NCBI GenBank assembly: GCA_030917205.1
Contig: JAUPVE010000046.1
Span: 1 to 5,512 of the forward strand
DNA length: 5,512 nucleotides
Reading direction: 5' to 3'
DNA from: Patescibacteria group bacterium
Lineage (GTDB): Bacteria; Patescibacteriota; Patescibacteriia; UBA1558; GWA2-36-10
The notes below the pieces were generated by a model. It worked only from the letters and a program-made list of their open reading frames with translations. It was not told the origin of the DNA and ran no database searches. A program made the translations under genes and the position numbers. Position 1 is the stretch's first letter. Each line of letters starts with the position of its first letter. Shown here piece by piece: positions 1-5,512 of this stretch.

Positions 1-14
1 CGCTCTTCCGATCT
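1..14 (+). other. Illumina sequencing-adapter remnant at contig end
   Basis: The first 14 bases, CGCTCTTCCGATCT, are identical to the 3' end of the Illumina TruSeq Read 1 adapter; the leading C before GCTCTTCCGATCT fits Read 1 rather than Read 2. This is library sequence that survived trimming and was assembled onto the contig end, not genomic DNA. Real sequence therefore begins at about position 15, and anything inferred from the first 14 bases (upstream codons, RBS, promoter) should be ignored. Confidence 0.93.
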
Positions 15-16
15 CT

Positions 17-382
17 TTTACTATGATTGAGTCTCCAGCTCAAGCTAGAAATAACAAAATTGATCAGCAGATTATCAATAATTTTTATAGCATCAACACA
101 GCGGTTGATAGTTATTATCGGGCAAATAAAAAATTGCCAGAAAATTTAGAAATGCTTCTCAATATTGACGATAATGCTTTATTTGAAAATAATATAGTCA
201 ACCCTAGTACTAAGGATAAAATTGAATATAAAGTGGTAGCGAGCGATAAATTTGATTTGTGCACTGAATTTTTGACTGATAGCGCTCAGGAGAAATATCG
301 TAGTGAGTGGAAGCATAAGATCGGCTATGATTGTGTCACCATGACAGTTTATAGTGCCCAAGAAGTGCCTTTGGTCAAGTAA
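17..382 (+). CDS. C-terminal fragment of an unidentified protein (5'-truncated), CPR-style extracytoplasmic domain
   Basis: The reading frame is open from the end of the adapter remnant to a TAA at 380-382, so the ATG at 23 is probably an internal methionine and the true start lies beyond the contig end. From that Met the visible part is 119 residues, hydrophilic, with no membrane segment. Residues about 5-46 look like a long helix followed by the pattern SxYYRANKKLPENLExL. Then come an N-P-S-T-K turn, an EYKVV strand and a DLCTEF segment, ending in W96, H98, G101 and C104. The two cysteines, C80 and C104, could pair. From memory, this order (long helix, LPxxLxxL, NPxTxxxYEY, FxLCxxF, WxHxxGxxC) resembles the C-terminal domain of CPR membrane proteins that carry an N-terminal DUF5671-like membrane part. 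That is a family impression, not a proven assignment. A pseudopilin-like C-terminal domain is the main alternative. It ends 2 bases before ogt, suggesting the same transcript. Confidence 0.6.
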   Translation, partial: FTMIESPAQARNNKIDQQIINNFYSINTAVDSYYRANKKLPENLEMLLNIDDNALFENNIVNPSTKDKIEYKVVASDKFDLCTEFLTDSAQEKYRSEWKHKIGYDCVTMTVYSAQEVPLVK

Positions 383-384
383 TA

Positions 385-849
385 ATGCCTAAATTTTTCT
401 ACGAATATCTAAAAACACCAATTGGTCTGTTAGCCGTCTGTGCTACAGACCAATTTGTTATAGGTGTGGATTTTGTTCTGAAGAAGAAAAATAGCTCAGC
501 TAATAAAATTTCTAAGCAAGCTGTCAAAGAATTGTCAGAATATTTTGCTGGGAAAAGAGAAAAATTTTCTGTACCAATATTTTATACAGGCACAGCTTGG
601 CAAAATAAAGTTTGGAATAAATTGCTAGAAGTGCCATACGGTAGTGTCATTTCCTATCAGGATTTAGCGGCTGCTACTGGTAAGCCAAAAGCCGCCAGAG
701 CCGTGGGTCAGGCCGTCAATAAAAATCCCATTGCCATCATCGGGCCCTGTCATCGAGTGTTGGGTAGTAGGGGTGATTTAGTGGGCTATGCAGGAGGATT
801 AAAGAAAAAGGAGTATTTGCTAAAATTAGAAAGTAAGCATTTTGACTAA
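385..849 (+). CDS. ogt: methylated-DNA--[protein]-cysteine S-methyltransferase (O6-alkylguanine-DNA alkyltransferase)
   Basis: This is a suicide DNA-repair protein that moves an alkyl group from O6-alkylguanine (or O4-alkylthymine) to its own cysteine in one irreversible step. The 154-residue length is normal for a stand-alone Ogt. Residues 1-65 match the variable N-terminal domain (YLKTPIGLLAV start). Residues 69-150 are the DNA-binding and catalytic domain: GTAWQNKVW (69-77), VPYGSVISYQDLA (83-95) with Tyr91, KAARAVGQA (102-110) with Arg105 as the probable base-flipping arginine finger, the NPIAIIG strand (114-120), and the active site P-C122-H-R-V. GYAGGLKKKEYLL (134-146) closes the pocket; Ala136 takes the place of Ser159 of human MGMT, as in many bacterial Ogt proteins. 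The residue before PCHRV is Gly rather than the usual aliphatic one. ATG 385 is 2 bases after the previous stop and has no Shine-Dalgarno motif, so translational coupling is likely. It occupies the place upstream of dnaG where rpsU is often found. Confidence 0.96.
   Translation: MPKFFYEYLKTPIGLLAVCATDQFVIGVDFVLKKKNSSANKISKQAVKELSEYFAGKREKFSVPIFYTGTAWQNKVWNKLLEVPYGSVISYQDLAAATGKPKAARAVGQAVNKNPIAIIGPCHRVLGSRGDLVGYAGGLKKKEYLLKLESKHFD
420..455 (+). repeat. perfect 11-bp inverted repeat (hairpin) inside ogt
   Basis: AATTGGTCTGT at 420-430 and ACAGACCAATT at 445-455 are exact reverse complements, separated by 14 bases. The GTCTGT of the left arm is repeated inside the loop at 436-441, so the right arm could pair with either copy, giving two alternative stems. 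The structure lies 36-71 bases into the ogt coding region (codons 12-24) and has no following T-run, so it is not an ordinary terminator. The inverted repeat is certain as sequence; any function in translation or mRNA stability is inference. Confidence 0.7.
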
Positions 850-870
850 AAAGTTTATTTCGCTTAAGAT
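842..870 (+). promoter_or_regulatory. candidate sigma-70-type promoter for dnaG-rpoD
   Basis: TTGACT at 842-847 matches the -35 consensus at 5 of 6 positions. After a 17-base spacer, TAAGAT at 865-870 matches the -10 consensus at 4 of 6, keeping the first two and last two bases. The -35 overlaps the stop codon of ogt. Transcription would begin about 7 bases after the -10 element, at about 877, next to the dnaG ATG at 879, so the transcript would be leaderless or nearly so. The genome is AT-rich and such matches arise by chance, so this is a candidate only, helped by its optimal spacing and its position in the largest gap of the cluster. Confidence 0.4.
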
Positions 871-878
871 AAGCTTAT

Positions 879-2669
879 ATGCAGCATAGTCCTGTTGAAG
901 AAATAAAAGCCAAATTGGATATTGTAGACCTTATATCTTCGTATATTACTCTTAATTCCATTGGCTCCAATCTCAAAGCAAGGTGTCCTTTTCACAATGA
1001 AAAAACACCTAGTTTTATGGTGTCTCGGGAAAAGCAGATTTGGCATTGTTTTGGCTGTAGCAAGGGTGGAGATATTTTTGCCTTTGTCCAGGAGTATGAG
1101 GGTTTGAGCTTTTCTGAAGCCATCAAATTATTGGCCGAAAAAGCTAATGTACCACTGACGGGCTATCAGGCTTTGCCCAAAGAAAATTTCAATCTACTTT
1201 ATGAAATCAACCATTTGATTGCTGATAAATATCAAGAAAATTTATTAGCTAAAAATGAGACTAGTGCTAAAGTTTTGGATTATCTTTTGGCTCGCGGTGT
1301 GACAATTGATAGTATCAGAAAATGGGGCTTGGGCTTAAGTTCAGAATCTTGGGATGAGGCTATTTTGTATTTAAAGAATAAAAAGTTTTCGGAAGTAGAT
1401 ATTTTCCAAGCTGGAATTTCGGTCAAGAAAAAAGATGGTTCTGGTTATGTTGATCGCTTTCGTAAGCGTTTGATGTTTCCTATATTTGATGTGGCTGGGC
1501 GAGTGGTAGCTTTTACTTCTCGGACTTTGCAGGGCATCGTCTATCAAGATGAAGATTTTGGCGGTAAGTATATCAATAGTCCGCAAACTAGTATTTATGA
1601 CAAGAGTCGGATTTTGTATGGCTGGCATTTTGCCAAAGCCACGATCAAGCAAAAAGATTATTTGATTATTGTTGAGGGGAATCTGGACGCTGTGTTGAGC
1701 CAACAAGCTGGTACGACCAACACCGTGGCAGTTTCTGGCACAGCCTTGACTATTGATCACCTGAAGCTAATCAAGCGTTATACTAATAATGTTATTTTGG
1801 CTTTTGATGGTGACAATGCAGGCTCCAATGCTGCTTTGCGTAGTATCACTCTAGCTTGGGGGCAAGAGATGAATATGAAGATTTTGGTTTTACCCAAAGA
1901 TCAGGATCCGGCTGATATAATCAGGACTGACAAAAATTTGTGGCTCAAACTTGTGCGTGACTCACTGCCGGTGATGGATTATTATTTTCAGCGGGTACTC
2001 GCTGGTGTAGATCTCAACAGAGCCGATCACAAAAAAATAGCTGTCCAAAAATTATTACCAATTATCAAATATCTCAAGAGCACAGTCGAGCAGGCGCATT
2101 ACTTACAGCTTTTAGCTGACAAGCTACATCTGCCACTAGAGCTTTTGCGTACTGATCTGAAGCAAACTGATAATCAGGTTGAGGCTAGTAAGCCAGCCAA
2201 GAAAATTGAATTGGTCAAAAGATCAAATATCAGTTTTTTGAGTGAGGAGTTACTTAGTATTATTTTTTTCCGCAACGATTACTTGGATCGCTTGGCCAAT
2301 GAGCTAGATCCAGAGATGATAGAAAGTGGTTTGCTAGATCTTTACAGAAAGGTTATAATCTATTATACTAAGCATCGTAATTTAGATAATTTTATTGATT
2401 GGCCAGAGCTGGAGCTGGACACTAAACAGCAGTATATTCGCTTATTGATGTCAGCCGAGGATAATATGGCCGATTTGACTGTCCAGGAGCTGGATAAGAA
2501 TTTTACAGTTTCTTTAGAAAGGCTAAAAGTTGCTCGTTATCAGGAGCAAGTACAGGTTTTGATAGAGCAGTTGCGTCAGGCTGAGCTCAAAGGCGACAGT
2601 CAAACCCAAGATCAAATTACTCATCAAATTAATTTGTTAAATAATCAAATAAATAAAATACAGCGCTAA
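879..2669 (+). CDS. dnaG: DNA primase DnaG
   Basis: This enzyme synthesises RNA primers for Okazaki fragments and for replication start, working with the replicative helicase DnaB. The 596 residues match the normal DnaG length, with all three domains present. The N-terminal CHC2 zinc-binding domain has ligands C36, H39, C57 and C60 after the typical [13 protein letters not shown] opening. The catalytic core includes the basic motif around residues 230-249 ([20 protein letters not shown]) and the TOPRIM domain, with VEGNLDA (Glu266), AFDGDNAG (Asp310 and Asp312) and DQDPADIIR (341-349) as metal-binding acidic sites. The C-terminal region, from about 455 to 596, is helical and corresponds to the helicase-binding domain, with low sequence conservation as usual. 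The second motif usually reads VEGYMD; here it is VEGNLD, keeping the catalytic Glu. The ATG at 879 gives the expected N-terminus but has no Shine-Dalgarno motif. The stop overlaps the rpoD start by one base. The gene lies 29 bases after ogt, in the conserved dnaG-rpoD order. Confidence 0.98.
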   Translation: MQHSPVEEIKAKLDIVDLISSYITLNSIGSNLKARCPFHNEKTPSFMVSREKQIWHCFGCSKGGDIFAFVQEYEGLSFSEAIKLLAEKANVPLTGYQALPKENFNLLYEINHLIADKYQENLLAKNETSAKVLDYLLARGVTIDSIRKWGLGLSSESWDEAILYLKNKKFSEVDIFQAGISVKKKDGSGYVDRFRKRLMFPIFDVAGRVVAFTSRTLQGIVYQDEDFGGKYINSPQTSIYDKSRILYGWHFAKATIKQKDYLIIVEGNLDAVLSQQAGTTNTVAVSGTALTIDHLKLIKRYTNNVILAFDGDNAGSNAALRSITLAWGQEMNMKILVLPKDQDPADIIRTDKNLWLKLVRDSLPVMDYYFQRVLAGVDLNRADHKKIAVQKLLPIIKYLKSTVEQAHYLQLLADKLHLPLELLRTDLKQTDNQVEASKPAKKIELVKRSNISFLSEELLSIIFFRNDYLDRLANELDPEMIESGLLDLYRKVIIYYTKHRNLDNFIDWPELELDTKQQYIRLLMSAEDNMADLTVQELDKNFTVSLERLKVARYQEQVQVLIEQLRQAELKGDSQTQDQITHQINLLNNQINKIQR

Positions 2670-3967
2670 TGACGACTGTAAAAAAGGCCAAAAGCCCAAG
2701 AAAATTGAATAAAAAACACAAAACTGCTGTTAAACACAGCAGTCCCAAGCCGCACAAGGCAAAATCAGCGCCAAAGAAAACTTTGGCGAAAAAAAATCCC
2801 AGGCCAACCAAGGCTAAGCCTGTAAAAAAATTAGCCCCTAAAAAAAGTAAAATAAAGGTCAAAGTAAAGAGCCCCAAAGCCGAATTGGCTGATGAGGTTG
2901 TTCAAGCTTTACTGAAAAAAACTCACTCCCGAGGTTTTGTCACTCAGGAGGAGATTTTACGTACTTTCACTGACATTGAAGACTATGTCGGCAAGTATGA
3001 AGAATTTTTGGATAAGCTAGAAGATTTGGCTATCCAAGTGATTTCGACTGAGGGTAATATCTTAGATTCTGGTATCAAGGGTGATGATATTGTGTCAAAA
3101 TCTGGTATCCAGACCGATGAAAAGAGAGGTGACCTGACTGATATTGCAGCTGACTCTATTCAGATGTATTTGCGAGAAATTGGCAAAGTGCCATTGCTCA
3201 TCCAAGAAGAAGAGATGATGCTAGCCAAACGTAAGGAAAAGGGTGATTTGGAAGCCAAGAAAAAACTCATCGAATCTAACTTGAGATTAGTAGTCAGTAT
3301 TGCCAAAAAATTCACTGGCCGTTCTTTGACTCTACTTGATTTGATTCAAGAGGGAAATATTGGTTTGTTTCGAGCCGTAGAAAAATTTGATTATCGCAAG
3401 GGTTATAAGTTTTCTACCTATGCTACTTGGTGGATCAGGCAAGCTATCACTAGGGCTCTAGCTGATCAATCTCGTACTATCCGTATTCCAGTGCATATGG
3501 TGGAGACTATCAATCGTTTCAATCAGATCGAGCGTCGCTTGGTCCAAGAGCTGGGTCGTGATCCATTACCAGAAGAAATCGCTATTGAGATGGGTGAGGA
3601 TATTGATAAGATTAGACAGATTATCAAGATCTCTCAAGAAACAGTTTCTCTAGAGGCTTCGGTTGGCGATGATGACGATGATAGTACACTTGGTGATTTT
3701 ATAGAAGATGAAAAAAATATCAGCCCAGATCGTGTGGCTGCTATGAAATTGTTGAGTGACCATGTCCGTCGAGTGATTCAGGATCTGACTCCTCGCGAAC
3801 AAAAGATTTTAGAAATGCGCTTTGGTCTGACTGATGGCGTGGCTCATACTTTGGAAGAAGTCGGCCAAGAATTTGGTGTCACTAGAGAGCGTATCAGACA
3901 GATAGAAGCCAAAGCTCTAGAGCGTATCAAAAAGCATGAAGACATGCGTAAGCTCAGAGATTATTAA
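2669..3967 (+). CDS. rpoD: primary RNA polymerase sigma factor RpoD/SigA with a lysine-rich N-terminal tail
   Basis: This is the housekeeping sigma factor, which directs RNA polymerase to -10/-35 promoters. It has 432 residues. Residues 1-70 form a basic tail with 26 Lys, 9 Pro and no Asp or Glu. Region 1.1 follows at about 71-126, region 1.2 at about 161-190 ([16 protein letters not shown]), and region 2 at about 198-270, containing [30 protein letters not shown] and AITRALADQ; Gln258 and Thr261 correspond to the -10-reading residues of E. coli sigma-70. Region 3 covers about 271-350, including the sigma finger around [15 protein letters not shown] (334-348). Region 4 covers about 358-432, with the helix-turn-helix [22 protein letters not shown] (394-415); Arg406, Glu407 and Arg410 fit the -35 contacts. 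The ATG at 2669 shares its A with the dnaG TAA, indicating translational coupling. The next in-frame ATG is at codon 166, so this start is favoured; GTG/TTG starts within the tail cannot be excluded. No Shine-Dalgarno motif is visible. Confidence 0.98.
   Translation: MTTVKKAKSPRKLNKKHKTAVKHSSPKPHKAKSAPKKTLAKKNPRPTKAKPVKKLAPKKSKIKVKVKSPKAELADEVVQALLKKTHSRGFVTQEEILRTFTDIEDYVGKYEEFLDKLEDLAIQVISTEGNILDSGIKGDDIVSKSGIQTDEKRGDLTDIAADSIQMYLREIGKVPLLIQEEEMMLAKRKEKGDLEAKKKLIESNLRLVVSIAKKFTGRSLTLLDLIQEGNIGLFRAVEKFDYRKGYKFSTYATWWIRQAITRALADQSRTIRIPVHMVETINRFNQIERRLVQELGRDPLPEEIAIEMGEDIDKIRQIIKISQETVSLEASVGDDDDDSTLGDFIEDEKNISPDRVAAMKLLSDHVRRVIQDLTPREQKILEMRFGLTDGVAHTLEEVGQEFGVTRERIRQIEAKALERIKKHEDMRKLRDY
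2723..2743 (+). repeat. perfect 8-bp hairpin in the 5' part of rpoD
   Basis: ACTGCTGT (2723-2730) and ACAGCAGT (2736-2743) are exact reverse complements around a TAAAC loop. The hairpin covers exactly codons 19-25 of rpoD (T-A-V-K-H-S-S). No T-run follows, so it is not an intrinsic terminator. One stem of this size is not rare by chance, but a second one lies 25 bases further on. A role in tuning rpoD translation is conjecture. Confidence 0.5.
2769..2788 (+). repeat. second perfect 8-bp hairpin (AAAA loop) in rpoD
   Basis: CGCCAAAG (2769-2776) and CTTTGGCG (2781-2788) are exact reverse complements with an AAAA tetraloop. A run of eight A follows on the + strand. On the opposite strand the T-run precedes the stem, so it is not a good terminator in either direction. 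It encodes codons 34-40 of the basic tail (A-P-K-K-T-L-A). Confidence 0.5.
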
Positions 3968-3988
3968 TAATTATTTTACTTCATATAT

Positions 3989-4447
3989 ATGTTCATGACT
4001 GCACACACTTCGGTGGGTTTGTGGTTAACTACTAAATTAGTTAGTCCATTTTGGGCTTTTGTCATAGCCTTTGCCATGCATTTTTTCTTAGATTTTATAC
4101 CACACGGTGATAGCGAATTTGATCATCTGAAAAAAACTGAACGTGAGCAAAAGATTTTAGAAATAAAAATTGCGGCTATTGATGTAGTATTCTCTATCAT
4201 ATTAGTTTATTCATTTTTTACTTCCCAGATCAAATTTGATAACTCCATACTGATTGCTGCTTTAGTGGGTTCTTGGGTGCCAGATTGGATCTGGATGGCT
4301 TCAGATTATATGGGATTAAAATTCATGGGTTGGTACAACAGGTTTCATGTCTATGTCCATAATCTGATCGGTTATGATTTTACTATGCCTATTGGCATGG
4401 CCCTACAACTCTTGATTACTATATTTTTTACCTCTTTAGTATTTTAG
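3989..4447 (+). CDS. small membrane protein, possible YdjM-like putative metal-dependent hydrolase
   Basis: This is a 152-residue protein with about four hydrophobic segments (roughly 9-30, 60-78, 85-105 and 132-151). Its hallmarks are a MTAHTSVG N-terminus, an H31-x3-D35-x3-H39-x-D41 cluster in HFFLDFIPHGD, GSWVPD (Pro98, Asp99), and a late pair H120 and H124 (FHVYVH). Spaced His/Asp residues at membrane edges suggest metal binding. They resemble the membrane-associated putative metal-dependent hydrolases (YdjM/PF04307-like), but I cannot confirm membership or name a substrate. There is no signal peptide apart from the membrane segments. Two in-frame ATGs are possible, 3989 and 3995; the second gives the more typical MTAH start and leaves a 27-base gap. 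Neither has a Shine-Dalgarno motif. It follows rpoD by 21 bases, after a short AT-only palindrome at 3960-3971, and abuts the glycosyltransferase gene, so it is probably the same operon without a functional link to rpoD. Confidence 0.7.
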   Translation: MFMTAHTSVGLWLTTKLVSPFWAFVIAFAMHFFLDFIPHGDSEFDHLKKTEREQKILEIKIAAIDVVFSIILVYSFFTSQIKFDNSILIAALVGSWVPDWIWMASDYMGLKFMGWYNRFHVYVHNLIGYDFTMPIGMALQLLITIFFTSLVF

Positions 4448-5512
4448 ATGAAAAACACGCTATTAAAATTATATCAAAATCAAATTTTTATTTGGCTTTG
4501 CTATTTACTAGTAGCTAGCCTGATCTATTTTAGGGTATTCAATAATTTTTTTGCCAGTGATGATTTTCATTGGCTCAGTTTAGCTAAAAATCGACCATGG
4601 GATTGGTCGATTTTTGTGACAAACTACGAGGGTCTACGCTTAGGTGGGTCATATAATCCAGTCTTGTTTGTCTTGTGGAAAATATTTTTCAATATTTTTG
4701 GCTTGCACTATCAGTGGTATCACCTTGTGAGTATATTATTACACGCTAGCAATGCTTGGCTAGTTTATGTTTTGGCCAAAAAGATATTTGCCAAACATCA
4801 GCCGCGCTCAGCCTATTGGGCTAGTCTGTGTGGTCTTTTTTTTCTGATTTGGCCAGTGCAGATTGAGGCTATTTCTTGGATTGCGGCTTGGCCACATTTG
4901 TGGGCGACTTTGTTTTATTTGGCAGCGCTGATATTTTATATCAAGTATTTTGAATTCAAGAAAAAAAGTTATAGCATTCTAGCTTTAGTTTTTTTTATTT
5001 TAGCTTTATTTACCAAGGAGATAGCCATGACCCTACCGGTCACTTTATTTTTTATTTCTTGGCACTTAAATTATAAAATAGCTTGGAAAAAAATACTGCC
5101 TTTCTTTTTGGTGCTGATTATTTTTTTACTTTTGCGCTTATCTGCCACAGGGCAGTTCTTCGGCTATTATGGTCAAGCTAGCTTAGCCTTCAAGGTGCTA
5201 GAGTATCTGGGTAATTTGGCGATCATGTTTTTGGATTGGGCTAGTGCTGGTTATTTTAGGGTGCAAGCCTACAAAGTCTGGTATCGTTTTCCTTGGTTTT
5301 TAGCTATAGTCACGTTGGCATTTTTGTCTTTTTATGCGATCTATTTGTGGCGGAGTAAAAAAAGAGAAAGATTTTTTATCTTTGCTTTATTGATTTTGAG
5401 CTCATTACCTGTCTTGCCACTGGGTTTACATCGGACAACTTTTGCCGGTGAACGCTATCTATACTTACCGACTGTTTTCTTTGTGATCTGGTTTTTTTCT
5501 ATGCTAGCAAAT
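4448..5512 (+). CDS. multi-pass GT-C-type membrane glycosyltransferase, Tmtc/PMT-like (3'-truncated by the window)
   Basis: The frame is open from ATG 4448 to the window end, giving 355 residues with no stop. The protein starts MKNTLLKLYQ and is strongly hydrophobic with about nine to eleven membrane segments (for example 13-31, 91-112, 145-167, 174-204, 216-232, 283-301, 308-327, 338-353). After the first segment comes FFASDDFHW with D38 and D39, the acidic pair of the first outer loop that is catalytic in GT-C glycosyltransferases using polyprenyl-phosphate sugars. Further landmarks are YNPVLF, LLHASNAWLVY (His99), PVQIEAISWIAAWPH (136-150), ALFTKEIAMTLPV (186-198) and GERYLYLP (334-341). 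These resemble the ArnT/PMT/Tmtc superfamily, where a soluble or TPR C-terminal part often follows. Acceptor and sugar cannot be read; protein or cell-surface glycosylation is the usual role. The ATG follows the previous TAG with no spacer and no Shine-Dalgarno motif, implying coupled translation. Confidence 0.8.
   Translation, partial: MKNTLLKLYQNQIFIWLCYLLVASLIYFRVFNNFFASDDFHWLSLAKNRPWDWSIFVTNYEGLRLGGSYNPVLFVLWKIFFNIFGLHYQWYHLVSILLHASNAWLVYVLAKKIFAKHQPRSAYWASLCGLFFLIWPVQIEAISWIAAWPHLWATLFYLAALIFYIKYFEFKKKSYSILALVFFILALFTKEIAMTLPVTLFFISWHLNYKIAWKKILPFFLVLIIFLLLRLSATGQFFGYYGQASLAFKVLEYLGNLAIMFLDWASAGYFRVQAYKVWYRFPWFLAIVTLAFLSFYAIYLWRSKKRERFFIFALLILSSLPVLPLGLHRTTFAGERYLYLPTVFFVIWFFSMLAN
4586..4615 (+). 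repeat. perfect 12-bp inverted repeat shaped like an intrinsic terminator, inside the glycosyltransferase gene
   Basis: AAAAATCGACCA (4586-4597) and TGGTCGATTTTT (4604-4615) are exact reverse complements with a 6-base loop, TGGGAT. The A5 and T5 flanks make it the classic form of a bidirectional rho-independent terminator: a GC-containing stem followed by five T. It lies within codons 47-56 of the open reading frame (K-N-R-P-W-D-W-S-I-F), about 140 bases after the start. Whether it stops transcription, acts as an attenuator or is a coincidence cannot be decided from sequence. Confidence 0.6.

Noticed and set aside
1371..1760. Minus-strand open frame of 129 codons inside dnaG
   Set aside because: It lies wholly inside the conserved catalytic core of dnaG, has no recognisable domain, and is best explained as a shadow frame.
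2629..2877. Minus-strand open frame of 82 codons rich in Leu, Phe and Ala opposite the rpoD start
   Set aside because: It is the antisense image of the lysine-rich tail (AAA/AAG read as TTT/CTT), which gives an artificial hydrophobic protein. It overlaps two certain genes.
3960..3971. AT-only palindrome ATTATTAATAAT at the rpoD stop as a possible terminator or operator
   Set aside because: It is pure A/T with no room for a loop, so a stable hairpin is unlikely; such palindromes are common in AT-rich DNA.
3968..3994. Possible promoter in the gap between rpoD and the hydrolase-like gene
   Set aside because: There are TATA-like bases just before the ATG, but no -35-like hexamer at a suitable distance; AT-richness alone explains it.
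4679..4698. AAAATATT...AATATTTT inverted repeat with a TTTC loop in the glycosyltransferase gene
   Set aside because: It is A/T only, 8 bp, and includes a near-direct repeat of a T-rich decamer; this is expected by chance in AT-rich coding sequence.
1..5512. Search for CRISPR arrays, IS ends, tRNA/rRNA genes, riboswitches and phage or defence genes
   Set aside because: No spaced direct repeats, transposase motifs, cloverleaf or CCA-end patterns, or long untranslated leaders were seen; coding sequence fills nearly the whole window.

Overview
This window reads as an AT-rich bacterial contig end carrying one co-directional run of six genes, all on the + strand, with almost no intergenic DNA. 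The best guess for the organism is a member of the Patescibacteria/CPR (Parcubacteria-like). The support is the compact gene packing, the style of the first partial protein (a C-terminal domain I associate with CPR membrane proteins), the lysine-rich sigma factor, and the absence of recognisable Shine-Dalgarno motifs. This assignment is inference; no rRNA or tRNA is present to test it. All five visible stop codons are TAA or TAG. No TGA is used as a stop or read in frame, so the window cannot distinguish code 11 from a TGA-recoded code.

Layout: positions 1-14 are identical to the 3' end of the Illumina Read 1 adapter, so the genomic sequence starts at about 15 and the first gene is cut by the contig end. 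Then follow: the C-terminal part of an unrecognised protein (to 382); ogt, an O6-alkylguanine-DNA alkyltransferase (385-849); dnaG, the replication primase (879-2669); rpoD, the primary sigma factor (2669-3967, overlapping dnaG by one base); a small membrane protein resembling the YdjM-type putative metal-dependent hydrolases (3989-4447); and a multi-spanning GT-C-type glycosyltransferase that begins directly after the previous stop and runs off the window (4448-5512).

The core is dnaG-rpoD, the conserved part of the bacterial macromolecular-synthesis operon. The small ribosomal protein gene rpsU, which precedes dnaG in many bacteria, is absent here and its place is taken by ogt. The junctions (2-nt gap, 29-nt gap, 1-nt overlap, 21-nt gap, 0-nt gap) and the lack of any terminator between genes suggest co-transcription and translational coupling. 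One plausible internal promoter overlaps the end of ogt and would give a nearly leaderless dnaG-rpoD transcript.

Nothing here looks like a new defence, mobile or biosynthetic system; there is no CRISPR array, IS element or RNA gene. The least expected signals are strong perfect inverted repeats placed inside coding regions near gene starts: an 11-bp stem in ogt, two 8-bp stems in the lysine-rich tail of rpoD, and a 12-bp terminator-shaped stem in the glycosyltransferase gene. No gene-free stretch exceeds 30 bases.
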